A stretch of DNA of 64,000 nucleotides from Tepidibacillus decaturensis (lineage in GTDB: Bacteria; Bacillota; Bacilli; Tepidibacillales; Tepidibacillaceae), in NCBI RefSeq assembly GCF_001561915.1, contig NZ_LSKU01000001.1:529548-593547 (forward strand), in the 5' to 3' direction. The position numbers and the translations under genes are program-made. Positions within the stretch are counted from its first letter, which is position 1. The number at the start of each line of letters is the position of its first letter. The notes beneath the pieces are model-generated. The model did no database searches. It worked only from the letters and a program-made list of their open reading frames with translations, and was not told where the DNA came from. Below, one piece after another: positions 43,823 to 55,029 of the stretch.

Positions 43823-45769
43823 ATGAAGAAAAAAACCAAAGAAAAGAAACCCATTTCTTTAATACGGATCAATATCTTATTTTTTATTGTGTTTCTTTTG
43901 TTTGCTGTCATTATCTTCCGCCTATCTTTTGTGCAATTAGTAGAAGGGGCTAAATATAAAGCTTTAGCTGATACAAATCGAGTTAAAGAGATTCCTTTTA
44001 CTGCACCGCGTGGATTGATTATGGATGCGAACCATGAGGTGCTTGTGAATAACAAAACAGTTTGGACGATTACGTTCCAAATCAATGAAAACCAAAAACA
44101 AGATTACGAACAAATTGCAGCCTATTTAGCAGATATTCTTGTTAAGCCTGATGAAGACAAGCAAAAATTAAAAGAAACGATTTTAAATGATATGGATGTG
44201 GGTCCTTTTTTTAGGGCTTCAAAATATATTCCTAGAACGATTCGCGTAGATATTGATGAAAAAACCAGAGCTTTTATTGAAGAACATAAGTCGGAATTAC
44301 CTGGAATTGAAGTGATTCCAGACCAGATGCGCAATTATATCAATGGGGATTTTATGGGTCATGTCTTAGGATATACCCGTAATATTCCTAGTTCTGAATT
44401 GGACTACTACCTTGCCTTAGGTTATAAATTAAACGATCGCATTGGGCGATATGGATTAGAAAAGCAATATGAGGAAGTCTTGCATGGAAAAGATGGGGAA
44501 TATGTTGTTGAAGTTAACAGTAATTATGAAACAGTGGAGCAAAAATCGTTTACGAACCCTGTTCCGGGTAATAACCTCATTTTAAGTATTGATAAAAGGT
44601 TTCAAGATGAAGTAGAAAAGGCATTAGAAAAACAAGTCAATGAAATTAAAAATAGGCCTATAAAACCGGCAAAAGATGTCGAAATTGCTACGGCTGTGGT
44701 GATGAACCCGAAAACGGGAGCTATTTTGGCAATGGGAAACTATCCCCGGTTTGATCCCAATTGGTATAATGGCTCAATTTCCACTGAACTTTATAAAGAA
44801 AAAATTATGCCTTATGAGGCAAATACGGCTATACGCGGTCGTTTTCCAATGGGTTCTACCATGAAGCCATTAACAGTTCTTATGGGATTACAAGAAGGCG
44901 TGATTACTCCAAATACGTATATTTTTGACAATGGTAGAATTCAATATGATAAGGATCCATTGGGTAATCCAATCTATATGAGAAATGCGCAAGGTCACGC
45001 CTACGGCAACTTAAATCCTCAAACTGCTTTACAAAAATCAAGTAATATTTTTATGACTGAAGTCGTCATGAGAATGAGAGCAAAATATGGTCTTTCAAAA
45101 ACCATGGAAAAGATGCGGTATTATGATCAAATGTTTGGCCTAGGGAGTGTAAATACAGGGATTGACCTTCCTGAAGAACTACCAGGAATGATTGCAACGA
45201 GTTCTAAAACAATCAAAGTGAATGGAAAAGAAAAAAGAACTACTTTCCCAAATAGCAACTATGTTCAACAATCGATTGGGCAGAATGACACTTTTACGCC
45301 ATTACAATTAGCTCAATATGTAAGTACAATTGCTAATGGGGGTTACCGTATGCAACCTTACCTCGTGCAAGCGATTGAAGAAGGAACCCCATCAGGAACA
45401 AGCGGAAAAATATTATTTAAACGAGAACCTAAGGTGTTAAATAAAGTAGAAATATCACCCGAAAATTTAAAAACCGTACAAGAAGGAATGCTTTTGGTAA
45501 CCCAGCCAGGAGGAACAGCTTATAGCAGCTTAGGAAATCTCCCTATAAGAGTTGCTGCAAAAACGGGTACGGCTCAGTCCTCGGATCGAAGAAAAGAAGA
45601 TAATGCTGTATTGATTGGATATGCACCATATGAGGATCCAGAAATTGCTTTTGCCATTATTGTCCCTCATGGTGGTTATGGTGGCTCAACTGCAGGGCCG
45701 ATTGCGAGAGAGATCGTAAAGGCCTATTTAGAAATCTATAAAAATGGATCGAATCTTAAGCAGGAATAA
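43823..45769 (+). CDS. Class B penicillin-binding protein 2 (elongation transpeptidase)
   Basis: A 648-residue bitopic PBP. N-terminal membrane helix (INILFFIVFLLFAVIIFRLSFVQL), PBP dimer domain (FTAPRGLIMDANHEVLV), and a transpeptidase domain with Ser345 in GSTMK, the second motif SSN, and KTG in AAKTGTAQSS. ATG 43823 is 6 nt after GAGGTGA. It occupies a slot between mreD and minC that is empty in B. subtilis and groups with mreBCD and rodA, pointing to sidewall elongation (MrdA/PbpH-like) rather than division or spore cortex. Confidence 0.92.
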   Translation: MKKKTKEKKPISLIRINILFFIVFLLFAVIIFRLSFVQLVEGAKYKALADTNRVKEIPFTAPRGLIMDANHEVLVNNKTVWTITFQINENQKQDYEQIAAYLADILVKPDEDKQKLKETILNDMDVGPFFRASKYIPRTIRVDIDEKTRAFIEEHKSELPGIEVIPDQMRNYINGDFMGHVLGYTRNIPSSELDYYLALGYKLNDRIGRYGLEKQYEEVLHGKDGEYVVEVNSNYETVEQKSFTNPVPGNNLILSIDKRFQDEVEKALEKQVNEIKNRPIKPAKDVEIATAVVMNPKTGAILAMGNYPRFDPNWYNGSISTELYKEKIMPYEANTAIRGRFPMGSTMKPLTVLMGLQEGVITPNTYIFDNGRIQYDKDPLGNPIYMRNAQGHAYGNLNPQTALQKSSNIFMTEVVMRMRAKYGLSKTMEKMRYYDQMFGLGSVNTGIDLPEELPGMIATSSKTIKVNGKEKRTTFPNSNYVQQSIGQNDTFTPLQLAQYVSTIANGGYRMQPYLVQAIEEGTPSGTSGKILFKREPKVLNKVEISPENLKTVQEGMLLVTQPGGTAYSSLGNLPIRVAAKTGTAQSSDRRKEDNAVLIGYAPYEDPEIAFAIIVPHGGYGGSTAGPIAREIVKAYLEIYKNGSNLKQE

Positions 45770-45807
45770 TCAATAACTTGGCGAATTGTAAAAGAACGAG
45801 GTGATCT

Positions 45808-46464
45808 TTGGCGATGACTATGAAACAAAATGTAATCATCAAAGGGACCAAAGATGGCCTAATGTTCCTTTTAAATGATGATTGTTTATTTGACGATGTC
45901 ATTGAAGAAATAAAGGAAAAATTAGAACATAGCCATCAAGCGATTTTAACAGGTCCAATCATGAGAGTCACAGTAAAAACAGGAAATCGAAAGTTGACAC
46001 CCTTTCAAAAGGAATTGATCAAGGATGTAGTAAAAATTCAGGGGAATTTATATATCCATTCTTTTGAAAGCGAAGAAGATGAATTAAAAAAACAACCGGA
46101 AGATCAGGTTCAATTGATCTCAGGGACGATACGTTCAGGACAGGTATATCGATTTGAGGGAAATGTACTTTTTGTCGGTGATGTAAATCCTGGCGGGAAT
46201 ATAATAGCGACTGGGGATATTTATATCCTTGGTTCGTTACGTGGGTTGGCGCATGCTGGTTTTGGGGGGAATAAAGATGCGGTTATTGCAGCATCCGTGA
46301 TGAAACCAACACAATTACGAATTGCTGATGTGGTGAGTCGATCTCCTGATCAATGGGAAAAACATGCAATCCAAGAATATGCTTATGTAAAAGATGATCA
46401 GGTTGTCATCGATCCAATACAGTATTTTACTAAGTTTAAAAAGATTATGAATTCGGTGATTTAG
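45808..46464 (+). CDS. minC: Septum site-determining protein MinC
   Basis: Inhibitor of FtsZ ring formation at poles. ~218 residues: N-terminal domain (VIIKGTKDGLMFLLNDDCLFDDVIEEIKEKL) and the right-handed beta-helix C-terminal domain (SGTIRSGQVYRFEGNVLFVGDVNPGGNIIATGDIYILGSLRGLAHAG). The start is TTG 45808, 6 nt after GAGG in a long GAGGTGATC match to 16S; ATG 45814 is an alternative. It pairs with minD 13 nt downstream. Confidence 0.95.
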   Translation: MAMTMKQNVIIKGTKDGLMFLLNDDCLFDDVIEEIKEKLEHSHQAILTGPIMRVTVKTGNRKLTPFQKELIKDVVKIQGNLYIHSFESEEDELKKQPEDQVQLISGTIRSGQVYRFEGNVLFVGDVNPGGNIIATGDIYILGSLRGLAHAGFGGNKDAVIAASVMKPTQLRIADVVSRSPDQWEKHAIQEYAYVKDDQVVIDPIQYFTKFKKIMNSVI

Positions 46465-46477
46465 GGGAGGGGTTAAA

Positions 46478-47275
46478 ATGGGAGAAGCAATCGTCATTAC
46501 TTCTGGAAAAGGTGGAGTTGGTAAAACCACAACAACCGCTAATATTGGAACGGCCCTTGCTTTATCTGGAAAAAAAGTATGCTTGGTCGATACAGATATC
46601 GGTTTAAGGAATTTAGATGTAGTGATGGGACTGGAACATCGAATTATCTACGATTTGGTTGATGTGATTGATGGTTCCTGTCGATTACAGCAGGCCCTTA
46701 TCAAAGATAAACGATTTGATCACCTCTTTCTATTACCAGCAGCACAAACCAAAGATAAAAATGCTATTTATCCAGAACAGATGAAAGAGATCGTGAATGA
46801 ATTAAAGAAAGACTTTGATTATATTCTAATCGATTGTCCAGCGGGAATTGAACAAGGGTTTAAAAACGCAGTGGCAGGTGCAGATCATGCTGTTGTTGTT
46901 GCAACGCCTGAAACAGCATCAGTCCGTGACGCAGATCGAGTGATTGGCTTATTGGAGGCTGAACGTCATATTAGCTCTCCCAAATTAGTGATCAATCGGA
47001 TACGTCCTCACATGATGAAAAAGGGAGACATGCTAGATGTGGAAGAGATTGTTTCCATTTTAGCTATAGATCTATTGGGCATTGTTCCAGATGATGAGCA
47101 TGTGATTAAATCTTCTAATCATGGTGAGCCGATTGCCTTAAATCCCGAGACCTTTGCAGGAATCGCTTATCGTAATATTGCCCGTCGGATTTTAGGGGAA
47201 ACTGTTCCTTTAATCAATCTAGAGGAAAAACAAGGATTATTTTATAAAATGAAAAAATTACTTGGCATGAAATAG
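46478..47275 (+). CDS. minD: Septum site-determining ATPase MinD
   Basis: Deviant Walker A ATPase, 265 residues. SGKGGVGKTTTTANIGTALA at the N-terminus, VDTDIGLRNLDVVMGLE, and DCPAGIEQGFKNA. The C-terminal FYKMKKLLGMK is the amphipathic membrane-targeting helix. Recruits MinC. Followed by a terminator overlapping its stop codon. Confidence 0.97.
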   Translation: MGEAIVITSGKGGVGKTTTTANIGTALALSGKKVCLVDTDIGLRNLDVVMGLEHRIIYDLVDVIDGSCRLQQALIKDKRFDHLFLLPAAQTKDKNAIYPEQMKEIVNELKKDFDYILIDCPAGIEQGFKNAVAGADHAVVVATPETASVRDADRVIGLLEAERHISSPKLVINRIRPHMMKKGDMLDVEEIVSILAIDLLGIVPDDEHVIKSSNHGEPIALNPETFAGIAYRNIARRILGETVPLINLEEKQGLFYKMKKLLGMK

Positions 47276-47306
47276 CAGGCCTTTTAAGGGTTCCTGCTAT
47301 TTTTTC
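47272..47306 (+). terminator. Rho-independent terminator after minD
   Basis: Stem ATAGCAGG (47272-47279) / CCTGCTAT (47293-47300), then TTTTT. It starts within the minD stop codon. A TATAAT at 47323-47328 shortly after may be the rodA promoter -10. Confidence 0.85.
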
Positions 47307-47377
47307 GGTGTGCTTTGTAGGTTATAATAGTAGTGTGCTTGGCATAGGCCGAGCTTTCTTTTAGGGAGGCTTCAAGG

Positions 47378-48505
47378 ATGGATTTTTCAAAAAAATATCT
47401 CAAATATATTGATTATTGGATCATTATGATCGTTATTGGCTTAGGTGTATTTAGTTATTTTGGGATTTCTAGTGCAAAACCAGATAGTTCTTTTGCAACA
47501 AAACAATTGATTTGGTTTGTGTTAGGTTTCTTTGTCTTGATCATGGTCTTGTTGATTGATTATGAACTATTAAGCCAATACGCGTACTTTCTATATGGAA
47601 TTGGAATGGTTCTATTACTAGGGCTATTATTTTTTGCAGACGAAACAAAAGGTATTACGGGGTGGTACGAAATTGCTGGGATAAAATTTCAGCCGTCAGA
47701 GCCGATGAAAATTTTTACGATTATCACCCTAGCAAGGTACCTTCATAAACGAGAAGAACGGCCTTTTAATCGATTTATTGATCTTTATCCTATTTTTTTG
47801 ATCATTGGTGCTCCTCTCCTTTTAATTCTTTTACAACCTGACTTAGGGACTGGATTAGTCTTTATTACGATCATGGTTAGTATGATGTTAGTCTACGGAG
47901 TAAAAATCAAACATTTTGCCATCTTAGGTAGTATAGGAGCAACAGGGATTGCATTCTTAACGTATCTTTATTATTTTCAGGAAAAAATCTTCTTCAAAAT
48001 CATCGCTAAATACCAGTGGCTTCGATTAACTTCCTTTTTAGATCCTAGTAAGGATCCAGTAGGCAGTGGATATCAAGTGATCCAGTCGCTAATCGCTGTT
48101 GGCTCAGGAATGTTAAAAGGAGTTGGCTTATATCAGGGAAAACAGGGGAAGAATAACTGGGTACCTGAGGCCCATACAGACTTCATCTTTTCTGTGATTG
48201 CAGAGGAGCATGGCTTTATAGGGGCTAGTTTATTGATCTTACTCTTTTTTCTCTTGATTTATCGTATTGTTCGGATTGGGATGGAATCAAAAGACCGCTT
48301 TGGTACTTATGTAGCTGCTGGAATGGTCGGCATGTGGGTCTTTACCATCTATGAGAATGTGGGCATGACCATTAGTTTAATGCCGATTACAGGGATTCCG
48401 TTACCTTTTATTAGTTATGGGGGAAGTTCTTTATTGGCCAATTTTATTTCATTAGGAATTATTTTAAATATAGGGATGAGAAGAAAAACATTAATGTTTG
48501 AATAA
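47378..48505 (+). CDS. rodA: RodA, SEDS-family peptidoglycan glycosyltransferase
   Basis: A 375-residue polytopic protein (about ten helices) of the FtsW/RodA/SpoVE family. KGITGWYEIAGIKFQPSEPMKIFTI, LLLQPDLGTGLVF, WVPEAHTDFIFSVIAEEHGFIG and ITGIPLPFISYGGSSLLANF are conserved, with the catalytic Asp in the VPEAHTDF region's partner loop. RodA works with a class B PBP such as the one at 43.8 kb. RodA rather than FtsW is favoured by context (mre genes) and by the PSEPMK variant. Confidence 0.92.
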   Translation: MDFSKKYLKYIDYWIIMIVIGLGVFSYFGISSAKPDSSFATKQLIWFVLGFFVLIMVLLIDYELLSQYAYFLYGIGMVLLLGLLFFADETKGITGWYEIAGIKFQPSEPMKIFTIITLARYLHKREERPFNRFIDLYPIFLIIGAPLLLILLQPDLGTGLVFITIMVSMMLVYGVKIKHFAILGSIGATGIAFLTYLYYFQEKIFFKIIAKYQWLRLTSFLDPSKDPVGSGYQVIQSLIAVGSGMLKGVGLYQGKQGKNNWVPEAHTDFIFSVIAEEHGFIGASLLILLFFLLIYRIVRIGMESKDRFGTYVAAGMVGMWVFTIYENVGMTISLMPITGIPLPFISYGGSSLLANFISLGIILNIGMRRKTLMFE

Positions 48506-48542
48506 GGTATATATTCCTTTGGCTTGTCATATCTTTTATTAA

Positions 48543-48696
48543 GTTTGTATATTCCAACGCGCTCCGTTGTCCGTATATTTCTATGACAGAAAAAAAGGTG
48601 AGAAATACATTCCCAAAGTACACAAAGTGTACAAGTGACGCTACACAGCTAAAGCTGCTAGTCGTCCTACGATCGCTGTTTTTGGAATATACAAAC
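48543..48696. mobile_element. MITE-like element with 13-bp terminal inverted repeats
   Basis: GTTTGTATATTCC (48543-48555) is matched in inverse orientation by GGAATATACAAAC (48684-48696), giving perfect 13-bp ends and a 154-bp non-coding element. Inside are hairpins GTACAC-AAA-GTGTAC (48618-48632) and CAGCT/AGCTG (48646-48657). A partial copy is at 36625-36666, and shorter related ends lie at 1658 and 20023. No transposase is encoded. It fills most of the rodA-spoIVFA gap. Confidence 0.7.
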
Positions 48697-48767
48697 CTCC
48701 AATGATGAGAGGAAGAAAGTTACACTTTCTTTACTTTTAAATAAGACAAGCCGAAAGGATGAGAAGT

Positions 48768-49418
48768 GTGAGGGGGCCGCAAAAACCTAGTCGTATCCCA
48801 TTTCCAACCAAAAAGAAAACCTATCCCTATTCAACCCAAGTAGAGAATAAAGATCATTTTAAGTCTGTATTTAGGATTTTTTTATCGCTGGTGCTAATTA
48901 CCGCCCTTTATTTTGTATTTCAATCAAACCATCCTGTTGCTCAAATGATCCAAAACTTTACAAAAGAGGCTTTAACAAAGGAATATAATTTTGCTGGTGT
49001 GAATCGTTGGTATCACGAAACATTTGCAGGGAACCCAGCGATTTTACCTACCTTCGCCATCAAAGAAAAATCATCCGAGACTCAAGTTTTTGGGTCCCCT
49101 ATCAACACTCCACCTATTGATGTAAAAGGAGCAGATCAGGGAATCCTGATCCAAACCAATTCAGCTGAAACCGTTGTTGCGGTAGACAGAGGATTAGTTA
49201 AATTTGTAGGGGAAGACCAAAAGCTAGGACAGACCATCATAATTCGTCATACCAATGGAATTGAAAGTATTTATGGAAGACTTAGCAAAATTGAAGTAAC
49301 TACAAATGATTGGATTGAAGCAGGTCAAATGGTTGGAAGAACAGAACGAATCTTGTTTTTTGCTATGAAAAACCAAGACAAATACATCAATCCTTTGGGT
49401 GTGATACCGTTTGATTAA
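48768..49418 (+). CDS. spoIVFA: Stage IV sporulation protein FA (SpoIVFA)
   Basis: A bitopic protein of ~216 residues: basic N-terminus, membrane helix (VFRIFLSLVLITALYFVFQ), and a C-terminal LytM/M23-like domain (VVAVDRGLVKFVGEDQKLGQTIIIRHTNGIESIYGRLSKIEVTTNDWIEAGQMVGRT) without the metal ligands HxxxD...HxH. SpoIVFA tethers and inhibits SpoIVFB until SpoIVB cleaves it. GTG 48768 lies 9 nt after AAAGG; ATG 48759 abuts it. It overlaps spoIVFB by 8 nt. Confidence 0.9.
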   Translation: MRGPQKPSRIPFPTKKKTYPYSTQVENKDHFKSVFRIFLSLVLITALYFVFQSNHPVAQMIQNFTKEALTKEYNFAGVNRWYHETFAGNPAILPTFAIKEKSSETQVFGSPINTPPIDVKGADQGILIQTNSAETVVAVDRGLVKFVGEDQKLGQTIIIRHTNGIESIYGRLSKIEVTTNDWIEAGQMVGRTERILFFAMKNQDKYINPLGVIPFD

Positions 49419-50274
49419 CATCCTATCTGAAACCAAAATCGCTATTAATCCTTTTTTTTGGCTTGTGATTGTAGGGGCAATTCTTACAGGGCAGTTTTTA
49501 GAAATCATTACCCTATTTGGAATTGTGATTATTCATGAACTTGGACATGTCTTTGCAGCAAGAAGTTATGACTGGAAAGTAACGGAGATTCAGCTATTGC
49601 CCTTTGGTGGAGTAGCCAAAGTAGAACAAGCAACAGATTCACTCTGGCAAGAGTTTATTGTAGCGATTGCAGGGCCATTTCAAAATCTAATGATGATTTT
49701 GGTCGCGATCGTTTTTGAGAGATTACATTTGTGGTCAAATGATTGGACCACTTTTTTTATTCAAGCAAATACTTGGATTGGTTTATTTAATCTTTTACCT
49801 ATTTCTCCCCTTGATGGGGGCAAACTTATGAAGATCTTTTTTTACATCTTTTTGTCATTTAGAAAAGCGATCCATACCTCCATTTTTTTAAGTCTTTTTT
49901 TATCCGTGATTTTTCTTATTTGGGGAAGTGGGTTTGGATTTAGTGAGAAAATGAATATCAATGGTCTTTTTCTAGCGATCTTTTTTATCTACATCAATTG
50001 GATGGATGCAAAGCAATTACCTTATCATTTTTGGCAATTTCTCTTGATGAAGGTACAAATGGAACCAATGAGAAATGTAGCTGCTATTCCTATTATCGTC
50101 CATCAAGACACTACTGTGATGCAGGCTTTACGTTTATTAAGAAAACAACGTTATCATCTTTTTTATCTATTATCCAATAATGGTGAGGTGATTCGTGTAC
50201 TCCCCGAAGAAAAAGTACTACAAACCATTTATCAGGGAAAAGAATTGTATCAACCCATTCATCATATACTCTGA
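49411..50274 (+). CDS. spoIVFB: SpoIVFB, intramembrane metalloprotease for pro-sigma-K
   Basis: Site-2 protease family (M50B), 287 residues. Zinc motif HELGH (His42, Glu43, His46), third ligand Asp135 in LLPISPLDGGK; several membrane helices and a C-terminal CBS-like domain (~220-287, PIIVHQDTTVMQALRLLRKQRYHLFYLLSNNGE). Cleaves pro-sigma-K in the outer forespore membrane. The start is TTG 49411, inside the end of spoIVFA. Confidence 0.95.
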   Translation: MINILSETKIAINPFFWLVIVGAILTGQFLEIITLFGIVIIHELGHVFAARSYDWKVTEIQLLPFGGVAKVEQATDSLWQEFIVAIAGPFQNLMMILVAIVFERLHLWSNDWTTFFIQANTWIGLFNLLPISPLDGGKLMKIFFYIFLSFRKAIHTSIFLSLFLSVIFLIWGSGFGFSEKMNINGLFLAIFFIYINWMDAKQLPYHFWQFLLMKVQMEPMRNVAAIPIIVHQDTTVMQALRLLRKQRYHLFYLLSNNGEVIRVLPEEKVLQTIYQGKELYQPIHHIL

Positions 50275-50331
50275 CTATCAGGATATGATAAAATAAATTA
50301 AATAGAATTTGGACGGGAAGGAAGGGAAACG

Positions 50332-51795
50332 ATGAGAAAGATCATTGTCCATGTGACACAGCATGATTCAAGAGCAGCCATACTAGAAGATGAACGACTT
50401 GTGGAATTTTATGTTCAAAAACTTGATGATGAACAACTAGCTGGAAATATCTACCTAGGAAAGGTAGTTAACGTGTTGCCAGGAATGCAGGCTGCTTTTG
50501 TCGATATTGGCCTTGACCGAAATGCTTTTTTGTATGTGGATGATGCTGTCCCTTCCAAAAAGCAAGAAGAGCGAGGAAAGAAAGTGCTACCAACAATAAA
50601 AGAAGTTTTGCAAGTAGGGCAGGAAGTGCTCGTACAGGTCAAAAAAGAATCCTTTGGCAATAAAGGGCCAAGGGTGACAAGTCATATTTCTATCCCTGGA
50701 AGATATCTTGTTTACATTCCAGACGGGGATTATATTGGCGTATCAAGAAAAATAGAGAGTGAAGAAGAACGAAATCGATTAAAAACGATTGGAGAATCTT
50801 TGAAGCAAGCTAATGATGGAATGATTATTCGTACAGTAGCTGAAGGGGCTAGCGAAGAACAGCTAAAAAGAGATTTTCAATTTTTACGAATGATTTGGAC
50901 AAAAGTATTAGAACAAAGTTGGAAGAGCCATTCACCAATGTTATTATATAAAGATTTGGATTTAGTCCCCCGTTTAGTTAGAGATTTATTATCTGAGGAT
51001 GTCGTTCAATTCATGATCGACGATGGCTTCCAATATCGTAAAATACGTGAGATGATTCAATATTCCGCACCCGAATTAACAGAACGTCTTTATTTATATA
51101 CAGAAAAAGAATCGGTATTCGATGCTTTTCATATCACAGCTGAGATCGAAAAAGCGATGAAAAGAAAAGTATGGTTAAAAAGTGGAGGATATTTGATCAT
51201 TGACAGGACAGAGGCACTCACTTCAATCGATGTGAATACTGGTAAATATATCGGCCACACTAATTTGGAAGAAACCGTCCTTAAAACAAATATGGAAGCA
51301 GCGGTAGAAATTGCTCGTCAGTTAAGATTAAGGGACATTGGCGGGATTATTATTATTGATTTTATTGATATGGTACAGGAAGAACATAGAGAAAAAACGC
51401 TTCATATCTTACAAGAAGAAATGAAGAAGGATCGAACTAAATCCAATATCTTAGGTTATACTCAGCTAGGTCTAGTTGAAATGACGAGGAAAAAAGTACG
51501 CCAAAATTTGGAGAGTACTTTATTAAGGACTTGCCCCATGTGTGATGGAATAGGTAAAGTGATTTCAGAAGAGGAAATGAGTCGGAAGATCGAGAAGGAG
51601 CTTGTAACCTACCAAGATTACACGACTATTCAAAGTCTGCTAGTTGAGGCTCATCCCTATGTCACATCTTATTTAATTGGGATAAATGGAGAGAACCTAC
51701 ATCGTTTAGAAAAACAACTAGGAATGAAGGTTCAAGTGAAAGGAAATCCAGCTTTTCATCTTCACCAATTCGAGATCCATCACAAGGTGGATTAG
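50332..51795 (+). CDS. rng: Ribonuclease G/E family endoribonuclease
   Basis: A 487-residue Rne/Rng-type RNase. N-terminal S1-like domain (LAGNIYLGKVVNVLPGMQAAFVDIGLDRNAFLYVDD), RNase H/catalytic region with LIIDRTEALTSIDVNTGKY and GGIIIIDFIDM, and the zinc-link CPMC (TCPMCDGIGKV). It begins 57 nt after spoIVFB with GGAAGG before ATG. Many Bacillales have rng just before rplU. B. subtilis itself lacks it and uses RNase Y/J. Confidence 0.94.
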   Translation: MRKIIVHVTQHDSRAAILEDERLVEFYVQKLDDEQLAGNIYLGKVVNVLPGMQAAFVDIGLDRNAFLYVDDAVPSKKQEERGKKVLPTIKEVLQVGQEVLVQVKKESFGNKGPRVTSHISIPGRYLVYIPDGDYIGVSRKIESEEERNRLKTIGESLKQANDGMIIRTVAEGASEEQLKRDFQFLRMIWTKVLEQSWKSHSPMLLYKDLDLVPRLVRDLLSEDVVQFMIDDGFQYRKIREMIQYSAPELTERLYLYTEKESVFDAFHITAEIEKAMKRKVWLKSGGYLIIDRTEALTSIDVNTGKYIGHTNLEETVLKTNMEAAVEIARQLRLRDIGGIIIIDFIDMVQEEHREKTLHILQEEMKKDRTKSNILGYTQLGLVEMTRKKVRQNLESTLLRTCPMCDGIGKVISEEEMSRKIEKELVTYQDYTTIQSLLVEAHPYVTSYLIGINGENLHRLEKQLGMKVQVKGNPAFHLHQFEIHHKVD

Positions 51796-51825
51796 TTCCA
51801 TATTAAGAGATTTTGATTGGATTTG

Positions 51826-51854
51826 TTGACACTTCCCTTCAATTATGTTACTAT
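51826..51854 (+). promoter_or_regulatory. Sigma-A promoter of rplU
   Basis: TTGACA (51826-51831), 17-nt spacer, TACTAT (51849-51854) with an upstream TGT (extended -10). Confidence 0.75.
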
Positions 51855-51859
51855 TCTTA

Positions 51860-51957
51860 AAGTATGTGTTAAATACACGAGTACCGCACAAAATGGGTTA
51901 AAGCATCTTGTTGCACCTAATTTTGGCGAGTCCCTAAAAAGAGGAGGTTCAGCATTC
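51860..51957 (+). ncRNA. Probable L21 ribosomal-protein leader
   Basis: A ~95-nt untranslated leader with AGTACCGCAC, TTGTTGCACC and TGGCGAGTCCC segments that resemble the L21 leader preceding rplU in Bacillales. Such leaders bind L21 for feedback control. Folding was not computed. An in-frame extension of rplU to 51817 is not used because the promoter lies across it. Confidence 0.5.
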
Positions 51958-52269
51958 ATGTATGCAATTATTAAAACAGGTGGTAAACAGTACAAGGTTC
52001 AAGAAGGCGATGTCATTTACATTGAGAAATTGTCAGCAAATGAAGGGGAAACTGTTGAATTTGATCAAGTTTTAGTTGTTTCCAAAGACAATGGTATAGT
52101 CGTAGGTAACCCAACAGTTGCAGGTGCAAAAGTAACAGGTAAAGTAGAAAAACACGGTAGAGGTAAAAAAATTATCGTCTTTAAGTACAAGGCGAAGAAG
52201 AACTACCATAAAAAACAAGGACATCGTCAACCATTTACTAAAGTAGTTATTGAAAAAATCAATGCTTAA
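51958..52269 (+). CDS. rplU: 50S ribosomal protein L21
   Basis: 103 residues beginning [25 protein letters not shown] and ending in the basic [25 protein letters not shown] segment, the standard L21. GAGGAGG precedes ATG 51958. First gene of rplU-prp-rpmA. Confidence 0.98.
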   Translation: MYAIIKTGGKQYKVQEGDVIYIEKLSANEGETVEFDQVLVVSKDNGIVVGNPTVAGAKVTGKVEKHGRGKKIIVFKYKAKKNYHKKQGHRQPFTKVVIEKINA

Positions 52270-52277
52270 TTAAAACG

Positions 52278-52622
52278 ATGATTCAAGTTAAAGTAATAAA
52301 ATCGAGCGATGAACAACGGATTTTACAAGTTACTATTCACGGGCACGCTAATTTTGGCAAGCTTGGTCAAGATATCGTCTGTTCAGCGGTTTCAGCTTTG
52401 GCTTTAGGAGCAGTCAATTCTGTAGAAATTTTACTAGGAATAGACTTAAAGCCAGAGGAAAATCCTAAACAGGGTGGTTATTTATTTTGGAACGTCCCGC
52501 AAATGGATGACCCTATAACAGATGATCGATTACAGTTGCTGATGAAAGCACTTGTTGAATCGTTGTTAATGATTGAAAAAGAATATGGTCGCTATATACG
52601 AGTCAATATACAAACATCCTAA
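52278..52622 (+). CDS. prp: Ribosomal-processing cysteine protease Prp
   Basis: A 114-residue protease (YsxB). The catalytic dyad is His23 in IHGHANFGKLGQD and Cys35 in DIVCSAVSALALGAVN. Prp removes the N-terminal extension of L27 in Firmicutes. The rpmA gene 15 nt downstream carries that extension, so substrate and protease are co-encoded. Confidence 0.94.
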   Translation: MIQVKVIKSSDEQRILQVTIHGHANFGKLGQDIVCSAVSALALGAVNSVEILLGIDLKPEENPKQGGYLFWNVPQMDDPITDDRLQLLMKALVESLLMIEKEYGRYIRVNIQTS

Positions 52623-52637
52623 CAGGAGGTGGACATT

Positions 52638-52928
52638 ATGTTAAAAATGAACTTACAACTCTTTGCTTCTAAAAAGGGAGTAGGTAGTACTAAAAACGGT
52701 CGTGATAGTATTGCAAAACGTCTTGGTGTAAAACGTGCTGACGGACAACACGTTTCTGCTGGTAGCATTTTAGTTCGCCAACGTGGTACTAAAATTTATC
52801 CAGGTGTAAATGTGGGTATCGGTGGCGATGACACTTTGTTTGCTAAAGTAGAAGGCGTTGTGAAATTTGAACGTCTTGGACGTGACCGTAAAAAAGTAAG
52901 TGTTTATCCTGTAGCTGCTGAAGCTTAA
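52638..52928 (+). CDS. rpmA: 50S ribosomal protein L27, with Prp-cleaved leader
   Basis: 96 residues. N-terminal MLKMNLQLF followed by [15 protein letters not shown]: cleavage after Phe9 by Prp exposes the ASKKG N-terminus that reaches the peptidyl-transferase centre. ATG 52638 follows AGGAGGT by 7 nt; the GTG at 52629 overlaps that site. Followed by a strong terminator. Confidence 0.97.
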   Translation: MLKMNLQLFASKKGVGSTKNGRDSIAKRLGVKRADGQHVSAGSILVRQRGTKIYPGVNVGIGGDDTLFAKVEGVVKFERLGRDRKKVSVYPVAAEA

Positions 52929-52960
52929 GAGTTTGATTTAAATCTGATTAGATTAAAGCG

Positions 52961-52991
52961 ATTCCCAGTCAATAGGCTGGGAATTTTTTTT
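52961..52991 (+). terminator. Rho-independent terminator after rpmA
   Basis: 8-bp stem ATTCCCAG (52961-52968) / CTGGGAAT (52977-52984), then eight T. Confidence 0.9.
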
Positions 52992-53054
52992 GCCAAAACC
53001 ATAACCTTTGATATACTATATGGATGATAGGAATTAGAAAGTGGAGTTGAGTAC

Positions 53055-54951
<1,897 letters not shown>

Positions 54952-54984
54952 CTTAAAGGAATAGAATCATTTAGTGAAGACCAG

Positions 54985-55010
54985 CTTAGGGGAAACCCTA
55001 AGTTTTTTTT
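54985..55010 (+). terminator. Rho-independent terminator after obg
   Basis: 7-bp stem CTTAGGG (54985-54991) / CCCTAAG (54996-55002) with a GAAA tetraloop, then eight T. Confidence 0.9.
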
Positions 55011-55029
55011 ATTCCCTTAAAAATTTTAC

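Noticed and set aside
51817-51957. 47-residue N-terminal extension of L21
   Set aside because: The rplU promoter boxes lie across it and the strong ribosome binding site precedes ATG 51958, where the standard L21 sequence starts.
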